Positions 27,628 to 37,305 are shown, counted from the first letter of the stretch. The stretch is DNA of 64,000 nucleotides from Paenibacillus woosongensis (GCF_009725165.1 NZ_WNZW01000017.1:34485-98484); one strand, 5' to 3'. Program-made: numbers and translations. Notes: generated by a model not told the origin, from the letters alone.

Positions 27628-29451
27628 ATGAATCTGCCCTCCTTCTTCCGTACGATCCAGGCTAAGCTGATCATGATTTATGTGCTCCTGATCCTGATCG
27701 CGATGCAGTTGATCGGGGTCTATTTCGTGAGCGCCATGAAAACCTCGCTGACAAGCAACTTTACGAAGGAGCTTCAAGAGCGGGCGGCATTGCTATCAGT
27801 GCTGGCTGCGCAAAACTTGGGGATTACCGGAGAATCGGCAGATGCATCGCTAGACAATTTAAGTGTCCTCGTCAACAATTTATTCAATATTAACGGCGCT
27901 GAGATTCAGGTGCTGGACGCGAGCGGCCGGGTTCTGACGACCTCCAAGCCATCGCATGCCGATTACGTCGGCACGAAGAATACGCAAACGGTAGTCAGCC
28001 GGGCATTGCAGGGCATACGCGACAATGAAGAGTATATGATCGATGAAGATAACGTTCGCAAGAAGGTGGTAGCCAAGCCGGTCGTAAGAGACGGAAAGAC
28101 GGTTGGCGCCATTTATATCGCGGCATCGATGACCGAGCTCTACGATACGATGGAGCGGATTAATAGCATATTCATTTCCGGCTTATTACTGGCCCTTGCT
28201 TTGACTGCCGTATTAGGCGTTATCCTCGCACATACAATTACATCGCCGATTAAGGAGCTGACCCGGCGGGCGACGGCGGTGGCGGAAGGACGGTTCCATC
28301 AGAAAATGCCGGTGCTCGGCAACGATGAAATCGGCCAGTTGAGCAAGGCGTTCAACTATATGACAAGCCGGCTGCAGGATGCGCTGGCTCAGAATGAGGA
28401 AGAGAAGGAGAAGCTGGCCTCTATTCTTACCAATATGAGCGACGGCGTTATCGCCGCGGATGAGAAATATCAGGTCATTCTGATGAACCGCAGAGCCAGC
28501 GAGATGCTGCGGGTTCAAGAGGAGGCAGTTAGCGGCAAGGATATTATGACGCTGCTGCATCTGCCGCTGGAGGAACGGGCCGTACTGGAGCGGGGAACGA
28601 TGCACTCGGCTATTCTGGAGATCGATTCTCCGGAAGGGGACATGTTTCTCATCCGCGTAACGTTTACGCCGATTCACCGGAGGGAATTTGGCATCAGCGG
28701 GACGATTGCCGTACTGCAGGACGTGACGGAGCAGGAGAAACTGGAGGCGTCCCGGAGGGAGTTCGTCGCGAACGTCTCCCACGAATTGCGGACGCCGCTC
28801 ACGACAATTAAGAGCTATACCGAGGCGCTGGAGGACGGCGCGCTGCAGGACCCAGAGCTTGGTCCGCGGTTCGCTTCCGTCATTCAGAATCAGACGGACC
28901 GGATGATCCGGCTTGTTACGGATCTGCTTCATTTATCCCGTCTCGATTCGAAAGAAGCTCTGCTGCGCAAGCAGTCGATCGGCGTTCTGGAAATGCTGGA
29001 AGAGGTCGTGGATCGATTCTCCTTCCAAATGCAGGAGAAGGGAGTTCATCCGGAAATCTTTATCGAGAAAGGTGTCGATACCGCCTGGATGGACCGGGAT
29101 CAAATCGATCAAGTGCTGGACAATTTAATATCCAATGCGATGAAATATACGCCAGAAGGCGGAAAGATTGCTTTTGAGGCGCGCCGGGTGGATGACGGCA
29201 TGATTGCCATATCGATCCAGGACAACGGAATCGGTATTCCGAAGCGCGATTTAGAGCGTATTTTTGAGAGATTTTACCGAGTGGACAAGGCTAGAGCCCG
29301 CAATATGGGTGGAACCGGCCTTGGCCTGTCCATTGCCCGGGAAATTGTGAAGGCCCATGGCGGTACGATTACTTTGGAATCCGAGCTGGGGGAAGGCACT
29401 AAAGTAACCTTTACACTGCCTACACAGGAGCAAGGAGGCGAGGGACGGTGA
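27628..29451 (+). CDS. walK: Sensor histidine kinase WalK (YycG)
   Basis: A 607-aa kinase. It has TM1 (about 10-32), an extracellular Cache-like domain (about 35-180), TM2 (about 184-206), HAMP, PAS (about 265-375), HisKA with FVANVSHELRTPLTTIKSYTE, and a catalytic ATPase domain with NLISNAMKYTPEGG, DNGIGIP and GTGLGLSIAREI. This is the full WalK architecture. ATG 27628 directly follows the walR stop; a GTG at 27616 inside walR is an alternative. WalK is held at the division septum and responds to the state of wall synthesis. Confidence 0.97.
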   Translation: MNLPSFFRTIQAKLIMIYVLLILIAMQLIGVYFVSAMKTSLTSNFTKELQERAALLSVLAAQNLGITGESADASLDNLSVLVNNLFNINGAEIQVLDASGRVLTTSKPSHADYVGTKNTQTVVSRALQGIRDNEEYMIDEDNVRKKVVAKPVVRDGKTVGAIYIAASMTELYDTMERINSIFISGLLLALALTAVLGVILAHTITSPIKELTRRATAVAEGRFHQKMPVLGNDEIGQLSKAFNYMTSRLQDALAQNEEEKEKLASILTNMSDGVIAADEKYQVILMNRRASEMLRVQEEAVSGKDIMTLLHLPLEERAVLERGTMHSAILEIDSPEGDMFLIRVTFTPIHRREFGISGTIAVLQDVTEQEKLEASRREFVANVSHELRTPLTTIKSYTEALEDGALQDPELGPRFASVIQNQTDRMIRLVTDLLHLSRLDSKEALLRKQSIGVLEMLEEVVDRFSFQMQEKGVHPEIFIEKGVDTAWMDRDQIDQVLDNLISNAMKYTPEGGKIAFEARRVDDGMIAISIQDNGIGIPKRDLERIFERFYRVDKARARNMGGTGLGLSIAREIVKAHGGTITLESELGEGTKVTFTLPTQEQGGEGR

Positions 29452-30728
29452 AGGAAACGGTGAAATCTTTCCTGCTTACTTTGCTTGTAGTCTGCAGTCT
29501 GGTGCAGAGTTATTTTCTGATTTATCGGCTCCCGGGCAGCGATCCAGTGGTCAAGACGGAGAATGATTATATCAAGACAGAGAATATGGGGGCGGAGATG
29601 CGGGCTGAGGAGCTCATATTTCCGGCGCAAATATCCGTTCACATGGGCGAGAACCAGCATACGGTGTTTTACCCGGATTCGATGTTCTACGATTTGATAT
29701 ATTCCCGCCTGAAAGGGCGGATGTTTGAAGGATTTCAGCGCAACGGCGTAGACAATATGAACTGGACGGAAATCCGGAGTAAATATCCGGGCGTAGAGCT
29801 TCAGTTCGGCAGCGGCGTGCCTGTATCGCTTCTGCAAAAGGTGATGCAACTATCCGCTGATCCGCTGTTTGAGGAAGAGAGTATTCACCGGATATTGATC
29901 TATACCGGGGAAAATGAGGAACGGGCGCGCGTCTTCTTCTTCAGCTCGCATGGGGATGTCGTGTATGAGGCAACGAAGGCCGATTTGACGGTGCAGGACG
30001 TGAGGCAGCAGGTCGATTTCGGCAAGGACTGGATTCCGTACACGCTGAAGGATGGTTATTATATTCCGGAGAAGCCCATTGATATGGTAGAGACCCTGCT
30101 GAAGGTAGGCGTGTTCTCGACCGAGCAGATTCAGGGCAGCCTGTTCTTTGACCCGAGTATTACGAGAATCATACGCGAGAAGGACGGTTCAGAAATTTAT
30201 ACGGACAGCAAGCGGAGCCTGCAGGTAAGGCAGGATGGGAACTGGATTAACTATACCGATCCGGCGGCGCCGTCTGCAGGCGAGAACAGCCCGGCAAGCA
30301 ATGCATTATCCTCGATCGATTTCGTGAACCAGCATGGCGGCTGGAACGGCAGCTACCGCTTGGAGCAAATGGACGGTTCGGATGAGATGGACGGGGTGGT
30401 ATTCCGCCAGTACTTCGGGAATGGGCAGTTCGGGGCTTTTCCGATCATGGATTTCCGGTCGTTCCGTTTCGGAACCATTTCGCTGGCCCTGCGGCAAGGC
30501 ACGATTACAGGATATGAGCGTTCCTTGCTATATGTCAAAGCGGGAGACTGGGACAAGCAGGTCGTTCAGCTGTCCGGCGGCCAGGAGCTGAGGGACAAGA
30601 TCGAGAAGCTGTCTGACGTCATCAACCTGTACCCGGCGTATTTGCCTTCGCTGAGCCAGGAGGGGCTGCTGCTGAAGCCGACCTGGATCGTCGAGCTGAG
30701 CAGCGGCGCTGTACATGAGCTGAATTAG
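29448..30728 (+). CDS. yycH: WalK-regulatory protein YycH
   Basis: A 426-aa protein with one N-terminal membrane helix (about 6-26) and a large extracellular part with the YycH fold. GTG 29448 overlaps the walK stop by 4 nt and follows GGAGGCGAGGG. In B. subtilis YycH and YycI form a membrane complex with WalK that restrains its kinase activity; in Staphylococcus they activate. Identification rests on position and overall pattern, as the family is weakly conserved. Confidence 0.9.
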   Translation: MKETVKSFLLTLLVVCSLVQSYFLIYRLPGSDPVVKTENDYIKTENMGAEMRAEELIFPAQISVHMGENQHTVFYPDSMFYDLIYSRLKGRMFEGFQRNGVDNMNWTEIRSKYPGVELQFGSGVPVSLLQKVMQLSADPLFEEESIHRILIYTGENEERARVFFFSSHGDVVYEATKADLTVQDVRQQVDFGKDWIPYTLKDGYYIPEKPIDMVETLLKVGVFSTEQIQGSLFFDPSITRIIREKDGSEIYTDSKRSLQVRQDGNWINYTDPAAPSAGENSPASNALSSIDFVNQHGGWNGSYRLEQMDGSDEMDGVVFRQYFGNGQFGAFPIMDFRSFRFGTISLALRQGTITGYERSLLYVKAGDWDKQVVQLSGGQELRDKIEKLSDVINLYPAYLPSLSQEGLLLKPTWIVELSSGAVHELN

Positions 30729-30818
30729 GTTATAGGCGAAGGGTAAGGCAGGCTGCGGCACTTCATGTGCAGCAGGAAAGAACAAGTGCCATTTATTTAT
30801 TAAAGGAGGTCGCGGAAC

Positions 30819-31568
30819 ATGGATTGGGGCAGAGCCAAAAATGTGCTTATTTACGCCTTCTTGCTGCTGAATTTAGTGCTTGGCTACCAGCTCTGGAATG
30901 ACCTGAGGGAGCAGGCCGACTCCAATCCGGACCTTACTTCCCTGGAAGGCGGCACGCAGAAGGTGATGGAGAGCAAGCGAATCAAGGTGCTGGCGCAAAT
31001 TCCGAGCGATTCGCCACAGCTGCGCAAGATATCCTACCGCTTTGTGAACGGGCAGCAGAGCCATAAAGTAACCGATCTGCCGGTTCCTGTGGACAGCAAG
31101 CTGATCTTTACACCGAAGGAGCTGGCCAATGCGCTGAAGCCGAGCCTTCCCGACATCGGAAATTACCGTTATGACGAATGGGCGGGAAACGAGAATGTAT
31201 TCGTCCTCCATCCGCTTGTGGACGGGAAGTGGCCGCTCTTCAAAATCAATTTAGAGCTGCATTACGCCAACCAGAAGATCGTGTCTTATCGTCAGGACAT
31301 TATTGAAATTAACGAATCGGCCGATGAGAAGGAGCAGCAGGTGCTGTCTGCTTCCAAGGCTCTGGGCAATCTTATTGAGAACTTCCTGCCGGAGGGCTCG
31401 GTAGTAACGAGCATTGAGCTTGGATATTATGGCCAGGTGTTCGATTCGGACGCCGACCTGCCGGCATCGCCGGCATGGCGCTTCTTGCTGGAGAGCGGAG
31501 AAGAGTATTACGTGCAAGGCATTAGCGGGGACGTCATCAGTCCTAACACGAAGGAATCGAAGGAGTAA
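30819..31568 (+). CDS. yycI: WalK-regulatory protein YycI
   Basis: A 249-aa protein with one N-terminal helix (about 7-23, WGRAKNVLIYAFLLLNLVLGYQ) and an extracellular YycH-related domain. The start WGRAKNVLI and LNLVLG are characteristic of YycI. ATG 30819 follows AAAGGAGGT. It partners YycH in modulating WalK. Its stop overlaps an ATG in front of yycJ. Confidence 0.92.
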   Translation: MDWGRAKNVLIYAFLLLNLVLGYQLWNDLREQADSNPDLTSLEGGTQKVMESKRIKVLAQIPSDSPQLRKISYRFVNGQQSHKVTDLPVPVDSKLIFTPKELANALKPSLPDIGNYRYDEWAGNENVFVLHPLVDGKWPLFKINLELHYANQKIVSYRQDIIEINESADEKEQQVLSASKALGNLIENFLPEGSVVTSIELGYYGQVFDSDADLPASPAWRFLLESGEEYYVQGISGDVISPNTKESKE

Positions 31569-31576
31569 TGGGGAAC

Positions 31577-32383
31577 ATGGGTTTACGATTTACGGTACTG
31601 TCGAGCGGATCTACCGGGAATGCTACGGTAGTGACGGACGGAGAGATTACACTGATGATCGATGCGGGGTTCAGTGCCCGCCGTATAGATGAACTGCTGC
31701 TGGAGCGCGGTTTGACCGGTGAGAATTTGACGGGCATTCTGGTGACACATGAGCATTCCGACCATATTAAAGGGCTTGGGGCCGTAGCGAGAAAATATAA
31801 CTTGCCCATTTATGCCAATGAGAAGACATGGCAGGCGATGGAGAAGTCGATCGGGAGCATTCCCGAGGAGAACCGCTGCCTTCTGGGAACCGGGGAGGCG
31901 CGCGATTTCGGGTCAATGCGGGTAGAGTCGTTCGGGATTTCGCATGATGCGGCCGAACCTGTCGGTTATACCTTCAGCGATGGCCGGGAGAAGCTGAGCG
32001 TTTGCACGGATCTGGGCTACGCAAGCGATAAAGTGAAGCAAGCAATCGCCGATTCGGACGTGCTTGTGCTGGAGGCCAATCACGATATCGAAATGCTGCG
32101 GATGGGGCGTTACCCATGGAATATTAAGCGGCGCATTCTTGGCGATATGGGGCATTTATCGAATGAAGCCTCGGGCGAGGTGCTCAGCGATCTGCTTAAC
32201 GGCCGTATGAAGCGCACCTATTTGGCCCATCTCAGCAAGGAGCATAACATGCTGGATCTGGCCAAAATGTCGGTTCGGAGCGCTATGGAGGACCGCGGCT
32301 GCTTCTATAAGGACAGCGAGTTCCGCCTGTGCGACACCTATGCGGATCGTCCTACGCCGTGGGATAGGGTGGGCGAGCCTTAG
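31577..32383 (+). CDS. yycJ: Metallo-beta-lactamase-fold protein YycJ (WalJ)
   Basis: A 268-aa metal hydrolase. The start GLRFTVLSSGSTGNATVV at ATG 31577 matches family N-termini; an ATG at 31568 overlaps the yycI stop. Metal-binding motifs are LVTHEHSDHIKGLG (HxHxDH), the Asp of CTDLGYASD, and the late histidine of LAHLSKEHN. Homologues are 5'-3' exonucleases linked to mismatch repair and to coordination of replication with wall growth. It is the last gene of the wal operon. Confidence 0.94.
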   Translation: MGLRFTVLSSGSTGNATVVTDGEITLMIDAGFSARRIDELLLERGLTGENLTGILVTHEHSDHIKGLGAVARKYNLPIYANEKTWQAMEKSIGSIPEENRCLLGTGEARDFGSMRVESFGISHDAAEPVGYTFSDGREKLSVCTDLGYASDKVKQAIADSDVLVLEANHDIEMLRMGRYPWNIKRRILGDMGHLSNEASGEVLSDLLNGRMKRTYLAHLSKEHNMLDLAKMSVRSAMEDRGCFYKDSEFRLCDTYADRPTPWDRVGEP

Positions 32384-32555
32384 AGCAGTCCAGTTCAGAA
32401 GTCTTCTGGGCAATCTCTTCGCGGCTGAGAACGCCCTTCTCAATGAGCAGCTCCATCATAGCACTCAGCGCTAGCAGCTGATGATAGTGATCTTCCTTTA
32501 GATCGGCCAGCTTGGCCAGGATATTCACCTCGTCCATCGGGGAGAAGTAATCCAT
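32352..32555 (-). CDS. Small conserved-looking protein, function unknown
   Basis: A 67-aa soluble, helical, acidic protein (MDYFSPMDEVNIL...). ATG 32555 lies 6 nt after AAGGAGGA on the minus strand; an ATG at 32561 falls inside that site. The end overlaps the 3' end of yycJ by 32 nt in convergent orientation. The segment LLIEKGVLSREEIAQ resembles subunit-interaction helices but gives no function. The strong ribosome binding site is the main evidence that it is real. Confidence 0.6.
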   Translation of the reverse strand: MDYFSPMDEVNILAKLADLKEDHYHQLLALSAMMELLIEKGVLSREEIAQKTSELDCSKARPPYPTA

Positions 32556-32561
32556 AATCAT

Positions 32562-32891
32562 CCTCCTTAAGTTGAAATTCCCGGTATTTCCCTCAATGGA
32601 AAAACCTTCAGGAACGCTTCGTATATGGTAAAATGAATCTATGAATCTATCGCTTTATCATTAGTGTAGTCTTTTATGAGCAGAAACATTCCTAACACTT
32701 TGAAAAATAAAAATTTACAGGAAGCCAGCAACTTCATACTGAACCATCTCGTTAAGAAGTAAGGGGTTTGTACGGACATATGGCTTTGCCTACCGGGAAT
32801 AAGGTGAAGTAAGAGCTTCGCTTTAATTGCAAGCATGAGACGAGTCGGAAGCGAGTAGCCTAGGAGCAAGTCACGGAGGGAGAGAGTTCGG
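32562..32891. other. Intergenic region between yycJ/small gene and htrA
   Basis: 330 bp. It must contain the divergent promoters of the small minus-strand gene and of htrA, but no convincing -35/-10 pair was found. No open frame of note. Confidence 0.4.
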
Positions 32892-34199
32892 ATGGGATTG
32901 TTTGATGACGATTTTTATTCCACGAAAATATCGCGGCGGCATGATCGGAGAGCGGAGAGCCGGCGCGGGTGGAACAGAAGAAAGCGCGGCTCGGGGTGGT
33001 CCACCCTGCAGGTGTCGATCGTTTCTTCCGTGCTGAGCGCGATTGTTGCAGTGCTGCTCTTCAGTTTCATTACGGGGCTTCCCTCTTCCAAGGCCAGATT
33101 TGCTGCGGGGGGTACCGTGTTTGGCGGAGATCTTGACCCGTTCAGCCGGATCAGCACGGCGGCCGCAAAGGTCGGGCCTACGGTCGTTAGCATTTTGAAC
33201 CATAACGAGCTGTCAGGCGGAGATCCGGAGCAGGCGGCGCTTGGATCTGGTGTTATTTTTAAGAAAGAGAAGGGCAAGGCCTTCATCATTACGAATGCGC
33301 ATGTCATTCAAGGAGCCAGTGATTTGGAAATCTTGACGAGCAGCGGGGATTCGAAGGAAGCCTCGGTGGTAGGTCAGGACGTCATCAGCGATATCGCTGT
33401 TCTGGAAGTGGATGACAGGGGGATTACCTCCGTGATATCGCTTGGGGATTCCACGAACCTGCGTCCGGGAGAGACTGTACTTGCCGTAGGCAATCCGCTG
33501 GGGCTTGGAGGGACGCTGACCTCGGGCATCGTCAGTTATACGAGCCGGGTAATCCCGGTATCGATCAACCAGGACGGCAATTATGACTGGGAGCAGGAAG
33601 TTATTCAGACTGACGCGGCGATCAACGACGGCAATAGCGGCGGAGCGCTGGTCAATCTGAACGGCGAGCTGATCGGCATCAATACGATGAAAATTGCCGA
33701 TATGGGCGTAGAAGGCCTGGGATTCGCCATTCCGGTCAGCGAGGTCATGAAGACGGTTGACGATTTGATGGAGCACGGAAAGGTGGCTCGTCCGTACTTG
33801 GGCGTCTATACTCTTGACCTAAACAATCCGTTCTCCATATTTAGCGACGAGGATCACCGGGAATTGATGCTCCCGGAGGATGTGAAGGATGGCGTTATCG
33901 TGCTGGAAGCACACGGCCCGGCAAAATCGGCAGGGCTGAAGCTCAATGACGTCATCGTTAAGCTCGACAAGCAGCCGATCCAATCGACGCTTGATCTGCG
34001 CAAGTATTTGTACGGACACAAGAAGATCGGCGAGGATATGGAGGTCAGCTTTTATCGGGAAGGCGAGCTGCAGCGCGTGAAGGTCAAGCTGGAGGATAAG
34101 CCTGAAGATGCAGAGCTGGAGGACGATACGTACGATATGCCTCGTGGGGAGCATGATAACGGGGAGTCTGGCTTCGGCGAGTTTGAGCTTGATCATTAG
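32892..34199 (+). CDS. htrA: HtrA/DegP-like membrane-anchored serine protease
   Basis: A 435-aa S1C protease. It has a basic cytoplasmic N-terminus, one membrane helix (about 40-62) and a trypsin-like domain with triad His137 (ITNAHV), Asp167 (SDIAVLE) and Ser249 (GNSGGAL). One PDZ domain (about 310-395, GVIVLEAHGPAKSAGLKLNDVIVKLDKQPI) is followed by a Glu/Asp-rich tail. ATG follows GGAGGGAGAG. It degrades or refolds misfolded exported proteins at the membrane-wall interface. The yycJ - htrA linkage is conserved. Confidence 0.95.
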   Translation: MGLFDDDFYSTKISRRHDRRAESRRGWNRRKRGSGWSTLQVSIVSSVLSAIVAVLLFSFITGLPSSKARFAAGGTVFGGDLDPFSRISTAAAKVGPTVVSILNHNELSGGDPEQAALGSGVIFKKEKGKAFIITNAHVIQGASDLEILTSSGDSKEASVVGQDVISDIAVLEVDDRGITSVISLGDSTNLRPGETVLAVGNPLGLGGTLTSGIVSYTSRVIPVSINQDGNYDWEQEVIQTDAAINDGNSGGALVNLNGELIGINTMKIADMGVEGLGFAIPVSEVMKTVDDLMEHGKVARPYLGVYTLDLNNPFSIFSDEDHRELMLPEDVKDGVIVLEAHGPAKSAGLKLNDVIVKLDKQPIQSTLDLRKYLYGHKKIGEDMEVSFYREGELQRVKVKLEDKPEDAELEDDTYDMPRGEHDNGESGFGEFELDH

Positions 34200-34279
34200 G
34201 GTGGTCAGAACCGCTGGAAGGCCATTGGGAAGCTATAGAGATCATAGTCTGAATTGAAGCAAATGAAGTCAATACGCAG

Positions 34280-34340
34280 GGGAGCACATTACAAGGCAGC
34301 CGAGGGGAAACGGGTGAAGGGTAATTGTGCTCCCTTTCTT
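34280..34340 (+). terminator. Long-loop terminator-like hairpin upstream of glpD
   Basis: GGGAGCACA (34280) pairs with TGTGCTCCC (34326), extended by TTAC/GTAA, followed by TTTCTT. It ends only 24 nt before the glpD start. It may end htrA transcripts or act as an attenuator of glpD, as known for GlpP-controlled glpD in Bacillus. Confidence 0.55.
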
Positions 34341-34363
34341 GCAATAAGAGGAGGTAGACGAAG

Positions 34364-36151
34364 ATGACAGCTCCGTTTGCAAGCAGGATGAGAATGCATT
34401 TACTTCAAGAAATGGAACAGGCTCCGCTTGATTTGTTAATCATTGGCGGCGGAATTACAGGCTCTGGCATTGCTCTGGATGCGGCTGCCCGCGGAATGAG
34501 AGTCGGGCTTGTCGATATGCAGGATTATGGGGCAGGCACGTCCAGCCGTTCAACGAAGCTTGTCCATGGCGGGCTGCGTTATTTGAAGCAGCTCGATATC
34601 GGCGTCGTGGCCGAGGTGGGCAAGGAGCGGGCGATCGTATATGAGAACGGGCCGCATGTGACGACGCCGGAGTGGATGCTGCTGCCGATTTATAAGGAGG
34701 GCACCTTCGGCAGATTCAGCACTTCGCTTGGGCTGAGGGTCTATGACTTTCTAGCCGGCGTGAAGCGGGAGGAACGGCGCCGGATGCTGAGCGCCACACA
34801 GACGCTGGCAAAGGAGCCGCTGCTTCGCCGCGAAGGGCTGCAGGGCGGCGGGTATTACGTGGAATATCGTACGGATGACGCCCGGCTAACGTTAGAGGTT
34901 CTTAAAGAGGCCGTGGCCCATGGGGCGCTTGCGGTGAATTATGCGCGGCTGGAGCGGTTCGATTATGAGGCTGGACAGATTGCAGGGGCAGAAATCGTCG
35001 ATGTACTCAGCGGCAGGCAGTATACGGTAAAGGCCCGGTGCATCGTCAATGCTGCTGGCCCCTGGGTTGATACGCTGCGGCAGCTTGATGGGTCTCAGCA
35101 GGGCAAGCGGCTGCTGCTGACGAAGGGGATCCATCTTGTGGTGGATCAGAGCCGGTTTCCTTTGCGGCAGGCGGTGTATTTCGATACGCCCGACGGTCGC
35201 ATGCTGTTTGCCATCCCCCGGGATGGCAAGACCTATGTGGGCACGACGGATACGGAATACACCGGGGATATGGCGCATCCCCGCATGATGGAGCGGGATC
35301 GGCAGTATGTTCTCGATGCCGTTAATGGCATGTTCCCTGAGCTGCGGATTACGACGAAGGATATCGAGTCTAGTTGGGCGGGCATTCGTCCCCTGATATA
35401 CGAGGAAGGGAAGGGTCCTTCGGAAATTTCCCGCAGGGATGAGATCTGGCAATCCGAGTCCGGTCTGATCACCATTGCCGGCGGAAAGCTGACGGGCTAC
35501 CGGAAGATGGCGGAGACGGTGGTGGATCGGGTTGCGGCTAAGCTGGAGGAGAGGGCTGGGCACGGCAGCGGGACGGACAGGGATGGAAATGGGAGTGTTG
35601 AAGAAACTGGAGGTTTCCGTAAGAGCGCTTCGGGCAGCGGGGGTGAGACAGGCGGCGTTGCTGTACCTGTTGTGGGTGCCGGTGGGAGATATCCGCCGTG
35701 CCGGACGAAGGAGCTGCCGATTTCGGGCGGCCATGTGGGGGGAGCGGCCTCTTTTCAAGATTATGTAGCGAAGAAGACTTTGGAAGGGGCCGGCCTCGGT
35801 TTGCCTCGTGAATTGGCTGGACGGTGGGCAGCTTGCTATGGGTCCAACGTGGATCGGCTGTTTGAGCTGGTACGGGAAATGGGGAATGAGCCTAAACTTC
35901 CCAGGGAAGTCAGCGTCCCGCTGAGGTATGCGATGGAGCATGAAATGGCGGTGACGCTGGAGGATTTTTTTGTCCGCAGGACGGGGGCGCTCCTGTTCGA
36001 TATCGACTGGGTAAGGAAATGGAAGGGACCCGCCGCCGCATATATGGCTTCCTATTTGGGCTGGAGCGCGGACGAGCAGGCTCGTTATGCGGAGGAGCTG
36101 GAGAAGCGGCTGCATGAGGCTATTGTGCCGGAGGATGCTGTAGACGGTTAA
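34364..36151 (+). CDS. glpD: Aerobic glycerol-3-phosphate dehydrogenase
   Basis: A 595-aa FAD enzyme oxidising glycerol-3-phosphate to dihydroxyacetone phosphate and feeding electrons to menaquinone. It has dinucleotide-binding IIGGGITGSGIALDAAARG, the motif GTSSRSTKLVHGGLRYL, FAIPRDGKTYVGTTDTEY and the C-terminal DAO_C domain. It is about 40 residues longer than usual (near 555). The extra part is a Gly/Ser-rich insertion at about residues 396-445 (DNA about 35550-35700), just before the conserved LPISGGHVGG. ATG follows AAGAGGAGGT. Confidence 0.94.
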   Translation: MTAPFASRMRMHLLQEMEQAPLDLLIIGGGITGSGIALDAAARGMRVGLVDMQDYGAGTSSRSTKLVHGGLRYLKQLDIGVVAEVGKERAIVYENGPHVTTPEWMLLPIYKEGTFGRFSTSLGLRVYDFLAGVKREERRRMLSATQTLAKEPLLRREGLQGGGYYVEYRTDDARLTLEVLKEAVAHGALAVNYARLERFDYEAGQIAGAEIVDVLSGRQYTVKARCIVNAAGPWVDTLRQLDGSQQGKRLLLTKGIHLVVDQSRFPLRQAVYFDTPDGRMLFAIPRDGKTYVGTTDTEYTGDMAHPRMMERDRQYVLDAVNGMFPELRITTKDIESSWAGIRPLIYEEGKGPSEISRRDEIWQSESGLITIAGGKLTGYRKMAETVVDRVAAKLEERAGHGSGTDRDGNGSVEETGGFRKSASGSGGETGGVAVPVVGAGGRYPPCRTKELPISGGHVGGAASFQDYVAKKTLEGAGLGLPRELAGRWAACYGSNVDRLFELVREMGNEPKLPREVSVPLRYAMEHEMAVTLEDFFVRRTGALLFDIDWVRKWKGPAAAYMASYLGWSADEQARYAEELEKRLHEAIVPEDAVDG

Positions 36152-36285
36152 GAAAGCGGGATTTTGTGAGGAAGATGGTTCCTTTTTGCCCTGGAGTGTG
36201 GTAGAACTGAAAAGGGTATACTGTGTTTATCGTGGAACCGAGAGTCGGATCGTGAGACGCGTTAGAGAAAGGATGCTTTTATTTT

Positions 36286-36453
36286 ATGTATGTAGTTTGC
36301 AAAGATCATGTGGAATTAGCCATCGATATGTTCGTGGACGAGTTCGAGGAGGCTCCGGACATTGTCGATTTGGACCAAACGAAGTTTATCGAGTGGGATC
36401 CTCCGGTGACCTGCCAGGAATGCGAGCAGCGGGCGAAGTTTTTGATTTTATGA
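36286..36453 (+). CDS. CxxH/CxxC small protein
   Basis: A 55-aa protein, MYVVCKDHVELAIDMF at its start and VTCQECEQRAKFLIL at its end. It carries one CxxH and one CxxC motif, which defines the small CxxH/CxxC (BA_5709-type) family known next to rlmH in Bacillus and relatives. It probably binds one zinc ion. A GAGAAAGGA site lies about 12 nt before ATG 36286. The function is unknown. Confidence 0.8.
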   Translation: MYVVCKDHVELAIDMFVDEFEEAPDIVDLDQTKFIEWDPPVTCQECEQRAKFLIL

Positions 36454-36825
36454 CGTGCAGCTAACCTGGAGTGAATTGTGGCCATTTCGGACGGCTAAGC
36501 AAGGTGCATAGGGTTAGAGTCGATGGCACGGACTTATTGGAATGATAGATTAAGTGTAGAGGGCGGCGTCTTCATCCTTGGATGTGGAGAGCGGCCTTTT
36601 TGCGTAGATTAGCGATGATGGGTAAAATGAGTGGGAAGCTGAATTACTTAGGGGATGCAGGTTCAATAGGAATCAAACCAATCAGGGAGTTATAGGGTGT
36701 TATAGAGTGTTAATGGGAAATTATGGGGAAGTTACATAGACAATATACGTATGTGAACAAGCGTAATGGATTTCAAAAATGAGGTGCCGCTCTTCTCAGA
36801 GCAGGCTGAATAGGAGTTGCTCAGG
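36454..36825. other. Intergenic region before rlmH
   Basis: 372 bp without a gene. GGGCGGC...CATCC-TT-GGATG...GCGGCC followed by TTTTT (about 36561-36604) is an imperfect terminator-like hairpin for the small gene. The rest is AT-rich with no clear signal. Confidence 0.4.
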
Positions 36826-37305
36826 ATGTTCATTCAAATTATGGCCGTCGGCAAATTGAAGGAGAAGTATTTGGTACAGGGGATCGCCGAGTATGCGAAG
36901 CGGCTGACCCCGTACGTGAAATTTCAAGTCGTGGAGGTGCCCGACGAGAAAGCGCCGGAGACGATGAGCGAGGCGGAGGTGCAGGCGGTGAAGGCACGCG
37001 AGGGTGAGCGCGTGCTGGCCCAGGTGAAGAGCGATGCGCATGTCATCGCTCTGGAGGTCGGCGGCGAGCTGTGGAGCTCGGAGGAGCTCGCCGCCACGTT
37101 CGACAGGCTCGGCACGTATGGGACGAGCCATGTCGTGTTTGTCATCGGCGGGAGCCATGGGCTCGCCGATGCAGTGCTCCGCCGCGCGCAGCAGCGGTTG
37201 TCGTTTGGGCGCATGACGCTGCCCCATCAGCTCATGCGCCTGGTGCTGGTGGAGCAGATTTATCGCGCGGTGAAGATCAATCGGGGGGAACCGTATCATA
37301 AGTGA
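36826..37305 (+). CDS. rlmH: 23S rRNA (pseudouridine1915-N3)-methyltransferase
   Basis: A 159-aa SPOUT methyltransferase (OrfX in Staphylococcus) methylating pseudouridine 1915 in helix 69 of 23S rRNA. The SAM-binding knot is seen in VVFVIGGSHGLADAVLRRA and LSFGRMTLPHQLMRLVLVEQIYRA, ending in the invariant RGEPYHK. ATG 36826 follows AGGAG; a TTG at 36817 is in frame but has no proper site. Its last codons form the attachment site repeated at 41030 and 42996. Confidence 0.96.
   Translation: MFIQIMAVGKLKEKYLVQGIAEYAKRLTPYVKFQVVEVPDEKAPETMSEAEVQAVKAREGERVLAQVKSDAHVIALEVGGELWSSEELAATFDRLGTYGTSHVVFVIGGSHGLADAVLRRAQQRLSFGRMTLPHQLMRLVLVEQIYRAVKINRGEPYHK

Noticed and set aside
34892..36115. 407-codon minus-strand frame opposite glpD
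   Set aside because: Shadow of a conserved enzyme; no start signal.
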